Source: Punica granatum (lineage: Eukaryota; Streptophyta; Magnoliopsida; Myrtales; Lythraceae). From it: a stretch of DNA of 64,000 bases. The notes beneath the pieces are model-generated. The model was not told the origin of the DNA. It saw only the letters and a program-made list of their open reading frames with translations, and made no database searches. Location: the NCBI RefSeq assembly GCF_007655135.1, contig NC_045128.1, positions 33,016,811-33,080,810 on the forward strand. Direction: 5' to 3'. The translations under genes were made by a program, and so were the position numbers. Below are positions 36,131-48,190 of the stretch, in pieces. Each line of letters opens with the position of its first letter. Position 1 is the first letter of the stretch.

Positions 36131-39100
36131 ATGAAGATCCGCCGCTGCAGCTTCAACCAATGTCCGCTTATCTTCCTCCTCTCCGCAATCATGCTCCGAG
36201 TTGCGCCGCTCGACTCGGTGTCCGCAGCTTGCGAGCTCAGCGTCGTCGACCGCAAGAAGCTTTACAACTACAGCTTGGTGTCCCCGATTCAGAAGTTCCC
36301 TCACGGCGCTCTCAGCGAGGACGGGTACTCTTTCTGTCTCTCCTTCCTGTGTACAGCTCATGCATATTTGCGGACTGTATATGAAGGCGACTGTGCGTAG
36401 TGTCTGGTAATGTTTGGAGGATTGGCTAATGATTGCAGTTTAATTTTTTGATGAACGGTCACGTATTCAGTTGAAGCTCACTTGATGCTCCTTATTACGC
36501 TCTTGAGATGCGGTTGCGGAGTTATAAATTGGTATATACTAGTGCGGAATGTGCTCTTGCGAGGTCACTCTGTGGTGCATTCCCCTAAGTCGTAGTTGAT
36601 ATTGATGATTGAAGTTGTTTGAAGTTCTTTATCTGAAAGAGATGCAAGGACTATTGTTCTGGTACCGTCACGCAAGATTTATGGAAATTTGTTTATCTGT
36701 ATTAGATTGGGTTTATTAACTAGTAATGCGTGATATATGCAAATTTGTTCATACCTCTTGGCACATGCGATGTCATTATACATGTTGAGTTTAGATGAAA
36801 GTTTTGGTGCTGAAGGAAGTGTTTTCGGTGCTATGTGGGTATAATTGAAAAAATAATTTATACAGTAATCCTCCAAGTAGTTGTATCATGTACTTTCGGC
36901 ATATCAGATCACTGTGTATGTGTCCCATAACCATAACAATAGTTCATCAATGTCTCACATGAAGTATCAGATTAACTCTCAGTTGCATTGATTAGATGAA
37001 AATGGCGAGTTAATGGGCATGTTAAAAAGTGTATAATAATCCTTTTTTTCTCATTGTCTAATGCTTTGGATGTGTGGACGAAGTGTCATGGTACCGCTCA
37101 TACGTAATGCAGGTTTTACAAAGTTGCGGCTAATGGGTCCGTGGTCTGGTTTCAGGTTGGCTCCGGCAGGTCACATTTTGTTTCCTTTTTTCCTTAGTAA
37201 CTTTATTTCATCTAAACATTTTCTTTTGCCAAGTTTGTGGATGTTTATGGGTTGCCCTTCGGGGACCAAGATATCTACTTTTGCTGAAGAATATGCGTAT
37301 TTAATAGACTCATTTGGATTGAATGTAATAAGACTGATTTCATATATAGATTGTCATACTATAGCTGGATGACACAACCAAGGTAGTCTTTCTGGTTGAA
37401 GATAATAAAATGTTAACTATATAATCTTTTTGTGTTGACAAGTCAAAGTTAATTCACTGATAATTTGCTCTGTCTTTATTTTCTTGTACAGATTTGCAAT
37501 GGAATGATCTTCAATCACGATGCACCTAGATGTTTTGACTGCTCGGTACATATCTTATGAAGTATCATTTTCCAAATTCCGTCTTTCAGCTGATAGGCTT
37601 ATAATTGTAAACTGCACGTTATTCAACTAAGTTTTGCTCTTGCTCAGCTGGCTTTTGGTCATATCTGATTGATCATATGTCGAGGGGTCCTGAAAATATT
37701 TAGACGGTTACATAGCAGAACACATCTTCTGGAAGACTTAGAGAAGCTCAGTAATATGACAGTTGGTTCACCTACAGGGAAAGTCATTGCTTGTTTCCTT
37801 CTATTTAAAGATCAAACAAGTTCAAGTTTGTCAAATGGATGCTCCTCCGGACAACATATATCGGCAAAAGTGATTCTGCCAGATATGCTGCCGATTAGAT
37901 GGGATCAGCTCTTAAATTTAAGATAATTTGTGTACCCCAAAAATTTTCTGTCCTAGAGAATGCATTTTAACATCCTGCTTAGCTCGGGAAAGAACCAACT
38001 AAAATACAGCTGCTCTTTGCATATGCTAACATAATAGTGGACATGAACATTGCATGGTACATTGAGAATCACGACAGAAACAACTCTCCATCCAAGTCAT
38101 CTTCTTATTCTAAACTCCAACTTCCTTGTCCTCTGCAATTTCATGGATGCAAACTTTATTAGCAAATTCACAATCAAAAGCAATTGATCCCCACTATTAC
38201 CCTCAAGCACAGAGCAAAAAGATTTAGGGGGGAAAAAAATGTTTCTCAGCTGAGTACTTTGATCAAGTGTGAGCAGCTTATTGCAAACTGCTGTCTATGC
38301 AATAAGGGCTAGACCAAACATGTTTCTGCCAGCTCACCTGCATAGAACAGTGCTGGTCTTTTTCATGGAAATGCATTGCCTTTCTCTTTCTGTTGATCCA
38401 GTTCAGCTTCCATTTCCAAGTTTTCTGATGGAGCGCATAATTTGGCTGCTCTGCTAAATTTTACAGGATTGCGGTGGTCCATTACATTGTGGCATGCAAT
38501 GCAGTGCACTTGTAGCAAATGATGTTGGAGGTAATAACTCATAGAGTTATTTGCGCTGCTTGTTAAATAATAACAAAACCATCATTATGGAAGCCACTAC
38601 TGCAGAAAGTATTCCTTGTCTCTGTTTTATTTCCTTGGTGCTGTCGATCCTCTGTCTATAATGCCTTGAACCAATTTGGGTAGATTCAGCTAATTTGGGA
38701 CATCAATGCATGCCATATTTAAGTAATTGATAAGTGTTACTATAATTCATTAAATCCTATGTGCAGGATATCCTGTATGCACCGCCATTGGCCATGCGTC
38801 TGGCATCAACATTAGTATTGCCGGTGAGATAAAATCTTGATTATTTTAAATGATTTGAGATATAAATATGTTTTATATGCACGTCAGCTTTTGAATTTTT
38901 GCTATTTTAAAATCTCAGTTTATTTTCAATTGGTATTATTACCAATAAGTATTTCTCAATACAAAGTGCAATTTGTTTTAATCTCCCGTTTTAGTGCTCG
39001 CTTTTGGCGTATACTCTGGTCTGATTTGCCTTTCATCATTAATGCTGCAGATAAAAAGAATCCTCATAGTGGTGTAATTGTTAAGATGTCTAGTGTTAAC

Positions 39101-41067
39101 CAAGAGGTTGATGGCAAGAAGGTCAACTGCTCACTTACTGTAACAGTCTTATGTGACTATAGTGGAGCACAAGTAAGAACCTGATTGGGATAAATCACTT
39201 GAGCATTTTTGCTCCTTGAAGTTGTATTTAGAGCAAAGAATAAATATTAAAGAAAGGATATGTTAGTTATTGCGTGTTACTAATTTTGTTCACCTTCTGC
39301 TTTGCAGGGACCACATATTTTGGAGAGATCAGGAGCTTGTGACTATGTGAGTGAATCGAGAGGTTTTGACAAGTTCATTTGTTCACTTGGCATAGAATAG
39401 TACCACAGTTATTAGCAACTCAGGAAAGCCTTTGAAGTGGTTGAAAAACATTACATTAGTGCAATTCCTCTTTTCCCCAGTAAATCTTGCCTTAATATGC
39501 ACTGTGAGATGATGCATTCATTACTGCATGTTCCTGGTATTTCTGGAGATGGCAACTAATGGAGCTCAGATAGTATTTCAAGGAGTAATATTTTTATGAA
39601 AGTTGGGAAATTATTACCTATTAGAGGGGGGTTTACTTAGATCTCCTATATAGCCAGGCAAACTTTCTGTCCTCTGGTTGGGATACTTAATTACTTTAAT
39701 TACAGAACTCCCTCGATTTATGGTGGCAAAGATGTTATATGTTCTCGCCCATGCTCTTTGGTCAGGATAGATTTGTTTCAGACTTCTGTATAAATGGAAA
39801 ATCTTGTTCAGTTAGTTTTTGTAGGGAAACTGATCAAATGTTCAACTGTCAATAGGCTACAGTGCTGAGGCATCCCTCTGGATGTGCCAAAGTTGTATAC
39901 ATTCATGGCAGAGGATGGGTTTGGTTTGGTATTTTCGTGATACTGTAAGGCTTCGGTTTGTATTTTTTTTAATCTCTCATGGACACGGTAAGTTTCTGGA
40001 AATTGTTTCGCTCATATGTTTATCTTCTTTTTGCGTTTCAGAATGTTCTCTCTCTTAGGAGGGTATCTCTTAGCTGGTACAGTGTATCGATATTTTGTGC
40101 TTGGAGTTCACGGAATAGATGTATGTCTTCCATCTTGTTACCAATTAATACTCTTAACTGAGGGAACTCCATTTGATCGTGTCAATTTTTGCTTCTTCAA
40201 TGTTTGTAGTAGCATGAATTTGTCACCTCATGGTGGATAGTAAGACCAAGAGTTTTCAAAGCAATTATTTCAAGTCCAGAGGTTAATTGTATGCTGCAAA
40301 ATTTACGTAAGGAAGAGTTTGGTCTTCTGGGGGTCAGATAAATCACATCAATAACAAAAATGTTATCCACTAGCCATGTAAACTTGGGTGAGACTGCCAG
40401 AGGACTCTAGCGATCTTTGAAGCTGAAAACGCTCAAGATATGTGGCATCTCGCCTCGATCATTGGACCAATAATTGATTTTTTTGGTCAGCTATTGAAGA
40501 CGATGGATCATAATATCTAATGATATATGTTTCCCTCCTGTCAATAAGAACTTGAAATCAATGCTTTCAAAGATTTATTTTCTGATTCTTTCAATTTGCA
40601 TGTAATGTTTCTTTTAAGAGAAGTAGCATTCTTTCTCTTTTCATGGCTGTTTCTGCTTGGAAATGTTGTTGCTGGTTGGAATTGACTTTGTTGCCTCCTT
40701 GCCTTCTCTTTTTCAGGCAATTCCAAATTTGGAGTTCTGGGCTAATTTACCTCACAGGACACAGGTATTGTTACAAAAGCAGACTCTTCAATATCATCCT
40801 TTTTCTGTCATATTGAGAAGAGTTTGGACAAACACTATCATCACATAGATGCATTGAATATCTTGCTCTGTCTCATTACTAATTAGAAATTTTATCACCC
40901 ATAACCGTGTTGCCCTTCTGAATTCGAGTAATGAGTCTTAAAACCAAATGTTTCCTGCTTTAATGATATATCCTCTCTGTTCATAGAGTTTCTTTGCTTC
41001 TCAAGTGCGGAAATTCCGGGGACCGTCTGAAGGCTCTCGAAGCTCATATTCTCCCGTCAACTTTTGA
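36131..41067 (+). CDS. ATG27-like / mannose-6-phosphate-receptor-homology membrane protein (intact copy)
   Basis: Eleven exons: 36131-36324, 37113-37155, 37492-37545, 38467-38530, 38767-38823, 39051-39172, 39308-39346, 39856-39944, 40042-40120, 40717-40764, 40987-41067; 870 nt, 289 residues, frames join exactly. Residues 1 to about 31 look like a signal peptide (CPLIFLLSAIMLRVAPL). A Cys-rich lumenal domain follows (CELSVVDRKKLYNYSL, FDCS, DCGGPLHCGMQC, CSLTVTVLCDY, SGACDY, HPSGCAK), as in the MRH/ATG27 family. A single membrane segment at about 211-238 (FGIFVILMFSLLGGYLLAG) leads to a short cytosolic tail ending YSPVNF. ATG27 relatives cycle between Golgi, endosome and vacuole and help supply autophagic membrane in yeast; the plant role is inferred. 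An in-frame GTG precedes ATG 36131. The decayed sister is at 24162-27733. Confidence 0.9.
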
Positions 41068-41879
41068 GGAACCACGTCTTTCGACAGTACTCGATTGGGT
41101 AATAAATTTTGGCTCCCTAGATTCCACATTGCATAGGGAGTTCCAAGTCCTAAGGCATAACTGCGAGATCAGTACAGGTAAGATATCTAGGGAGATTCAA
41201 TTTCACTGTGATGTCCCTTGTCATATATACTCCATCGTGGGTAGATATTATCCAGTTGACCAAGTGATGGGACTACAAAAATATAAAAAAAATTTCCCAA
41301 TTTTGATTTTGATGTGATAATAGTCCTTTAGCTTTTTCACTGGTGAATTTAATTATATTTTTGGATATATAATACATGAGTACTTACAGAAAATGGGTAG
41401 CCTGTGAAAGATAATGCTCAGGCTTAAGGATTTGTTAAAAGCTCCAGGTTCAGTAACTGTCTATGTGAATCAAAACAATTGGATTGTTACCTCATCATAG
41501 GCTTCATAAACGTGCAACATTTGAGATTGATCGGGTCGAAAGGCCAGATCTAGCAAGAACCTGGTTGCATGCTGACGCAAAGATCTCAGAAATTTCCATT
41601 TGTCGACAGTCACAAGTCCGGTTCTTAGGGGCTTCAAGATCATGTCAGTCACCCATTGAGTGCCGGTCGGATCACATCCCGACCCTCAGTTTCATAGATG
41701 GGGGAAGGATAGGAGGAGGGGAAAAAAAAGGAAGAAATATATGGTGATGGGTGGGACGTGCTGATGTATTTTTTGGTCTGAGGTCAACTGAGGAAATGAG
41801 CATTGGATGGATGACGGGAAATGCGGTATTCATTTTTTTGTCTGGGACGAGGAATAGAGTAAAGAGAGAGCAGGTGGGC

Positions 41880-41906
41880 GGGGGGGGGGGGGGGGGGGGG
41901 GGGGGG
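41880..41906 (+). repeat. Poly(G) tract, 27 nt
   Basis: An uninterrupted run of 27 G, preceded by gggc. Able to form G-quadruplex; also a classic place for assembly or sequencing length error. Confidence 0.85.
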
Positions 41907-42102
41907 TGCCAACCGAACCTTTGAAGCTGATATGCCACCAAATACCCACTCCTCGTCCCCATGTCTCCACCTAAAACCCATTTTAGATGTATTTTCCCAC
42001 ACTCCCTCACCTTCCCTGTTTTGCTCCTTTTTTAGTCTCAAAATAATATTGGTAATCGCAGCACGGCATCCCTCGCTGTTGTAATTGTTAAACCCTCCCC
42101 AC

Positions 42103-42103
<1 letters not shown>

Positions 42104-42138
<35 letters not shown>
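42104..42138 (+). repeat. Poly(C) tract, 35 nt
   Basis: An uninterrupted run of 35 C, about 200 bp from the poly(G) tract and complementary to it; a second C run (22 nt) is at 42263-42284. Confidence 0.85.
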
Positions 42139-42140
<2 letters not shown>

Positions 42141-42332
42141 GTGAACTGGTCAGATCCGATTCGAAAGACGAGCTTGACTGCTGCTGTTGATTAGTAGTCG
42201 AGCCGACGTGAGCTGGATCTACAAGGATATACGTGACTACTCTACTTATAAGGCATGCGGTTCCCCCCCCCCCCCCCCCCCCCCATCGGACAGCGTCTAG
42301 TCCATATCTTTGGTGGGTCTTATCTTAGAAGT

Positions 42333-42359
42333 GAAGCACACACTTCGGTGTGTAGCTTC
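42333..42359 (+). other. Perfect-stem hairpin with TTCG tetraloop
   Basis: GAAGC plus ACACAC (42333-42343) pairs with GTGTGT and GCTTC (42348-42359), leaving one bulged A, around a TTCG loop. It would be a stable C(UUCG)G-type RNA hairpin if transcribed. No known RNA gene recognised. Confidence 0.6.
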
Positions 42360-43234
42360 CGTTGCAATATATATGCTCATAATTTCTGCAGCCCTACTTC
42401 TTACGCATTTCGCCGTAGAATAATGTTTTCCTAAAAGACACGCCAACCTATGATTTGGTGGGGCAAAGAGTTCGATGGAGCCCTCACAAATAATTTGGAT
42501 GACAATTTTGATGATCCCCGGACCTGGCAGTTTGGATGAGCTACGGGACTAGGAATCCGTGGCTGAATGGACCATTCAGCTAAACCGGTCCCACCCGGTC
42601 CCCAGACCTCCTGGATGGTCCGGGCCGAGGGGCTGTAATGGTCCTCTAATTTGGAAGCTAAGTTCCAATTTTCCCTCGTGCAATTTTATGTCATGGGTCA
42701 TTCATTCCATACGATGTCCTTCCTACACCCCCATCCACAAAAGAAATCCTCCTATCAGTTTTATTTACGTGCAGGAGAAAAAATTGCTGTCGGCGGCGAA
42801 ATTAAGAGATGATTTTCTAGAGAAGCAAATTAACTGGAGATTAGCCAAAAGACGTACCTACAAATGATAAAATAAAGATGCTGGCGTTGAATCATTGGGT
42901 GTGTGGGCCACAAAATACAGCAAATAACAGTCCTAAATAATCTCCTCTCTTACAGCACAATTCAGTATTTCCCCAAAATTTTCAGAGTTTTCCTAGAGCA
43001 ACCCCTTCTATCTACTCTTTAAGTAAATTAAGTAAAATATATGTAAATTAATTGATTTCAAATAAATTTAATTGGAATACCACAAATGATTTACATGAAG
43101 TATTGTACTTAAATTTTTCTAAAGTTCTGAATATGATCTATTTTATTAATAATTTCTCATGTTATGTCATGATCATCTGGCTTTCAAGCCATTGTATTAT
43201 ACTAGTTCAATAATTTTTTTAGTGGGAATCAATG

Positions 43235-43790
43235 TGTTAGGTAAAATCCACAGGTTTACTTTGAACTTGGACTTATTTGTAACTCAAAAGTTTAAATCAA
43301 TGGATTGCTATACCATTATCTCTTATAAACCTATGATTTCCTTTTAACTTTTTTTATGTGAGATTACTTTCAACATTCGCCCTTACCATTCTCCATATGG
43401 GAGAGAAACTATCCTAACAATTCTTCTCCTTCTCGACTATATGGAGGACTTCAAGCCGGGAGTCGGGCTTCTACTTCTGGACTAACATATCAATTGTTAG
43501 GCCCTTCACTAGACATGAGTTCCACACTCGAGCATTAGTGTGCCGTGAGTTTTCACGCATGGAGTAAGCACTTCTCTAAAATCGTTATCTTAGGCTCTGA
43601 TACCACTTATTAGGTAAAATCCACAGGCTTATTTTGGATTTGAATTTATCTGCAACTCAAAAACCTAAGCCAATGGATTACTAGATCATTATTTCTTATA
43701 AATCTATGGATTTTCTCTCAACTTTTCAATGTGAGGTTACTTTCAACACTCACCTTCGCCATTTCCATATAAAAGAGAAATCACCCTACA
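43235..43790 (-). mobile_element. Complete TRIM retrotransposon, 556 bp
   Basis: Direct repeats 43235-43419 (185 bp) and 43608-43790 (183 bp) flank about 190 bp. The site ggctctgatacca at 43593-43605 is a Met-tRNA primer site on the minus strand, next to the right-hand (5') LTR. LTR ends are TGTTAGG/CTAACA and TATTAGG/CCTACA. The element is bounded by the 5-bp duplication CAATG (43230-43234 and 43791-43795). No coding capacity. Confidence 0.88.
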
Positions 43791-43795
43791 CAATG

Positions 43796-44115
43796 TTACC
43801 ATAGCAAAAAACATCTCTCAATTTCTATTGAGAAGAGCTCCAGTAATCAAATAAAATCAATTCAGACGGTTAAGGTCGGACCAAACCAGCCCCGTTGACA
43901 TTTCATGGTAAGTCGTTTCTAATAAATCGGCATACCTGCTCCTCTCTTCCCTTCCCTTTCAGACTCAGTTGGCTCTTCCCATTTGTCGCCATATTTATCG
44001 AAGAAGAAGCCCAACGCATCAAAAAGCAGAGCAACCCCTCCTTCAATGTTCTTCCGAGCCCTCCATTAATCAATCAATCAATCTCTCTCTCCCCCCCCCC
44101 CCCCCTTCAAGCACA
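43796..44115 (+). promoter_or_regulatory. Putative TBL promoter and 5' leader
   Basis: Region directly upstream of the TBL start, with CT-rich leader and a C run at about 44091-44105 just before the ATG. No certain TATA box identified. Confidence 0.45.
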
Positions 44116-47100
44116 ATGAAGTCGAAGCCGCCGTTCTCTTCTTCTCCTCCTACTCTTTCTTCTTCCTCCTCCTCCCCTGCCCTCATCAGGAAGGCCCGCC
44201 TCTCGCCTTACCTCTTCGTCTTACTGGCCTTTATCCTCTTCGTCTCCGTCCTCTACGGCGAGGACTTCGCCTGCATCCTCAGCCCCCGCCCCGCACCCGA
44301 CAGGGTCCTGCCCCGACCAGTACTCTCCAGAACCGGTGAGTTGACCCCAGTCCGCTTCGAGTCTGTCCCGGATCGATCTCTGTGGCATTTTATCTTACTC
44401 TTTACTGAGTGCTCGGTTGGGTGATTGCGTGTATCCTATCCTGGGTGTTAGATCAGAAGGCGGAAGATGACCGGGACGAGGAGGAGGCGGCGGTGGTGCC
44501 GTTTGCGGTGCGGAGGACGGCGGAGGGAGGTGGCGGCTGCGACTTGTTCAGCGGGAGGTGGGTCCGGGACGAGTTGACCCCGCTGCTGTACCAGGAATCG
44601 GAGTGTCCGTACATACAGCCGCAGCTGACGTGTCAGGAGCACGGCCGGCCCGACCGGGGCTACCAGTTCTGGCGGTGGCATCCCCACGGCTGCTCCTTGC
44701 CCAGGTCCGTCCGTCCGTCCCCCCACTTTTTCCCCCCAACCAAACCGATTATTTACATTTTTAGCAACTGATATTAATTAATGAATTATATCATAATTAT
44801 TAAATTATTTCTTTTTTTACCTTTTTTTCTTCGCCAAAAGCGATCCTGGATCAGTTGAAGACAGAAATCTTCGATCATCCTAAAACTTTTCGCTTTTCAA
44901 ACATCGTAATCGCAGTTATTAAAATCGCAATACGACTGCGATGATCCAACCAGAGACTACCAGAACTAGTCTCGACTGATAGACTCGTAATATAAGGAAC
45001 ACATCCATGGCAAAAATTTAATTTTACCAGCAATATATCCGAAAATTTTTGGGATCGCCGACATCTCTCTTGCTGGGTGTCTGGGAATGAATCTGGTTAT
45101 GCTTTTGGCATTTTTTTAATGGTGGGAACGGTCGGATGTTCTGCCACGTATCGATTTCGTCACGGGTCCTCGCAGGCAGATGTCAAATGTTTGCTTACTT
45201 ACGGGCTTCATCTTCTCCTAAGTTGGGCCCTTCGCAAAATGGGTCCGACTTGACCCGCAAATGGCCCGGACAGCGTTGCTTGTCGGGTTGAAATATTATT
45301 ATTATTATTATTATTTTTTCATGTTTACTTAGTGTTAGTCATGGCAAGTGGTCATCGCTAGATTTACATGTTTCGTGTTGTACTTATTCGTTAGTTGGAC
45401 TGTCCTATTAATTCTGATACATGGCTCGAGATAACTCGCGTCTCCACCTACCACTGTCCGTTATAGCTAATGCGGGTTTTGGGTATCACCGTCTTGTATG
45501 TTGAATTGAGACCGATTCGCCACGTTGTGATTTGGCACTTAATACGCTGTCCGAATCTTGAATTCCCATTAAATGGTCACGTACATATGCTATTTGGGCA
45601 CGAGAAATTGAACAAATATTCACTTGTTATTGGTATGAAAATTGGAGTTACAGGTTCAATGCCACACAGATGCTGGAGTCACTGAGAGGGAAGAGGATGA
45701 TGTACGTCGGAGACTCGTTGAACCGGGGACAGTATGTCTCGATGGTCTGCCTTCTCCATTCACTGATTCCTGAAGGCTCCAAATCCATGGAGACCTTTGA
45801 TTCCCTCACGGTTTTCACCGCCAAGGTATGGGAAATGTGATGGACATTGCCAGTCCCAGTCGGATTTTACTTCTTAGCATGGGTTCATCGCATTGGTCTA
45901 TAACTTATGCACATATGCATTTTGCCTATAATCTATTAAACTCCGACCTTAACATATGCACTTATAGGACTACAATGCTACTATCGAGTTCTACTGGGCA
46001 CCGTTTCTTCTCGAATCGAACTCGGATAATGCAGTTATCCACAGGGTATCGGACCGCCTCATAAGGAAAGGTTCGATTAATAAGCACGGCAGACACTGGA
46101 AGGGAGTCGATATTTTGGTGTTCAACACGTATCTTTGGTGGGTCAGCGGAGATTCTAACAAGATTCTGTAAGTTCCCAGTATAATTGGTTCCTCACTCAA
46201 TTCTCCCGTGTCTTGTGAGTCATTCCATGGAAAATAAGGAAACTGGGATCTGGTTCCTGAAAACCGTACGGACGCATTGCACTTAAAGGCATTATTCGTG
46301 GAAATTTTTCGGTCTTCATTTGTTCTTCCTAAGTGATCGAATGAGTAGTGTAACTTCCGAGTATTTTTATATGTAGGAAAGGGTCATTTGAGGATAAGGA
46401 GAAAGATATAGTGGAGCTGCCTACTGATGCTGCATACAGGATGGCGATGAAGAGCCTTGTGAGGTGGGTCGAGAAGAATATGGACCCGAAGAAGACTCGG
46501 GTCTTCTTCACTAGCATGTCCCCGACTCATGGAAAGTAAGTAAGCCGTCCTTCCTTTGATCTCTGCTTCTTTCTGTTCCGACATGCTCAGCGACGAATCT
46601 AATTTCTGTTATGACCGATAAGATGGGACTTGTTGAATTCAAAATGGTTCAATCAAGAAGAATGATGCTACTGAGCTTGGCTATGCTGTCAGTTTAAAGC
46701 ATCATTAGTTATCAATAAAATGAATGTTGTCATTAGTTTTTTACACGGATAGCTAACATTTTGAATATCAATTTTGCCTCATTGCAGTAGCGCGGATTGG
46801 GGCGACAAATCTGGAGGGAACTGCTACAACCAGACGACCCCAATCGAGGATCCTGACTTCTGGGGCTCGGATTCTCGGAAGAGCATGATGGCGATACTCG
46901 GGGAGGTGTTCAGCAAATCGAGGGTACCGATCACGTTGCTCAACATCACGCAGCTGTCGAGCTACCGGAAGGATGCACACACAATGATCTACAAGAAGCA
47001 GTGGAGCACGCTGACGCCCAAGCAGCTGGCGAACCCCGTCAGCTACGCCGACTGCGTCCACTGGTGCTTGCCCGGCCTCCAAGACACTTGGAATGAGCTC

Positions 47101-47130
47101 CTATATGCTAAGCTCTTTTATTACTCATAG
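44116..47130 (+). CDS. Trichome-birefringence-like (TBL) protein, probable xylan O-acetyltransferase
   Basis: Six exons: 44116-44335, 44452-44704, 45654-45825, 45968-46167, 46377-46535, 46788-47130; 1347 nt, 448 residues. The N-terminus is Ser-rich, then a membrane anchor ([18 protein letters not shown]) marks a type II Golgi protein. The TBL domain starts at [12 protein letters not shown]. The PC-esterase domain has the GDS motif VGDSLNRGQ (Ser near residue 178) and the C-terminal D-x-x-H in DCVHWCLPG (from 423), the catalytic Ser and Asp/His. [29 protein letters not shown] places it in the TBL3/28-35 group, whose studied members acetylate xylan O-2/O-3 with acetyl-CoA-derived groups. The exact paralogue cannot be named. 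The start ATG is the first in the leader and begins the anchor-bearing N-terminus. Confidence 0.93.
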
Positions 47131-47819
47131 CCACACATACCCAACACATTGATGGAGATTGGAAAAGGAAAATTGTAAATGATGAATGAAATTGCTAAAT
47201 GATCTGGTCTCACGGAAAAAAGGAAATTCCCATCTGTACTTCGCGGTTCCTTGGACCAGATGTGGGCCTGAGTTTGGGCTGCGCTGATGGGCTTTCATTT
47301 CCAAGTTGGGCCCGGAGGAGTGGGGTATCTCTAAAACTAAAATGGCCTGGAGAAGGATGAATTTTTCTACTTTTGGGGGGTAAATGAAGCATGAAGATTT
47401 GTTTGTACTTTGTACATTGTCATTAGTATTGATACTAGTCATTTTTGCAAGAGATTACAATCTAAGAATTGAGCATTATTTAGTTAAAGAAAAGAAAAGG
47501 AATGAGCATTGTAACTCAGGGTAGGGTTTCCTTACGGTTGTTCTCTGGTCGAAAACTGTGACTGAATAAATGGTTACGAAAATTGGCCACAAGCTTTCAA
47601 TGGTCTGTGTATAGTATACATTGTGTGAAAACATGTTCAGGCAGAAACTTATAGAGCGCTTCACAAGAAGTTAGTGAAACAGGGAGTAAAGGAGCCGCGA
47701 CGACCGGATGATCCTCGTCGAGGATCCGCAGTACTCGAGATCGGGTTATTGAAAATATGAATTAAGCATATAAGTTTGAGTGGTTTAGAAAAAGGGAAAA
47801 AATTATATAATAAGAAAGG

Positions 47820-48000
47820 AAAAAAGAGAGGAAGAAGAGCTCAGCATGCGCGATTTCATCTGAAGGTCAGTTGAAGGTGATTGGCCTAACAATCGCAATC
47901 GCATTTCCTCACAGCTCTTCTACATTTGCACCAGCAGGGATTCGAACCGTCGACCTCAATTGTGAGGGACATGTCTCCTTAACAACCGAGCTGCTGATGC
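47820..48000 (-). mobile_element. tRNA-derived SINE-like unit, minus strand
   Basis: Read on the minus strand from 48000: an A-box-like gcagctcggttg, then 30-odd bases on a B box ggttcgaatcc (47938-47948), followed by an unrelated body and a pyrimidine-rich end near 47820. The acceptor-like ends gcatcag and ctggtgc pair, but a proper T-arm does not form, so a SINE fits better than a tRNA gene. Confidence 0.5.
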
Positions 48001-48190
48001 TTTTGTTAAGAGTGTCGCAAAATAATATATTTAAAACTGATTAAATTACCGAGTGCATTACAATAATGCATTCAAGCCTTTTCTTGACGCAACTTGTTCC
48101 TTCTTGGTCGAAGATATTTCGCGAATCCCTAACATGCAGTAGGATGTGCGTTTGGAAATCAAAATGGGATCTGCACGCTTTCACATTATC

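Larger units (their letters stand above)
28098..41420 (+). repeat. Tandem segmental duplication, right unit (copy B)
   Basis: Same gene and repeat order as copy A. It starts inside helicase exon 9 (equivalent to about 5027) and ends at 41420-41422, after which unique sequence follows. The shared GG at 28098-28099 makes the join ambiguous by two bases. It lacks the Copia composite but carries three insertions absent from copy A (about 31290-31812, 32377-32621, 32684-32990). Confidence 0.93.
41068..43234. other. Gene-free region with homopolymer tracts
   Basis: The duplication ends at 41420. A 60-codon minus-strand frame (41470-41652, containing TVDKWKFLRSLRQHATRFLL) looks protein-like but I do not recognise it; it could be an exon relic. 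A G run (41880-41906), two C runs (42104-42138, 42263-42284) and a hairpin (42333-42359) follow. The rest to 43234 shows nothing coding. Confidence 0.6.

Noticed and set aside
44448..44764. Antisense and alternative frames over TBL exon 2
   Set aside because: Shadows of a GC-rich coding exon; the plus-strand frame with the TBL motif is the real one.
47929..48000. Possible tRNA gene on the minus strand
   Set aside because: A and B boxes are present but the T-arm does not pair, and a non-tRNA body follows; SINE-like origin is more likely.
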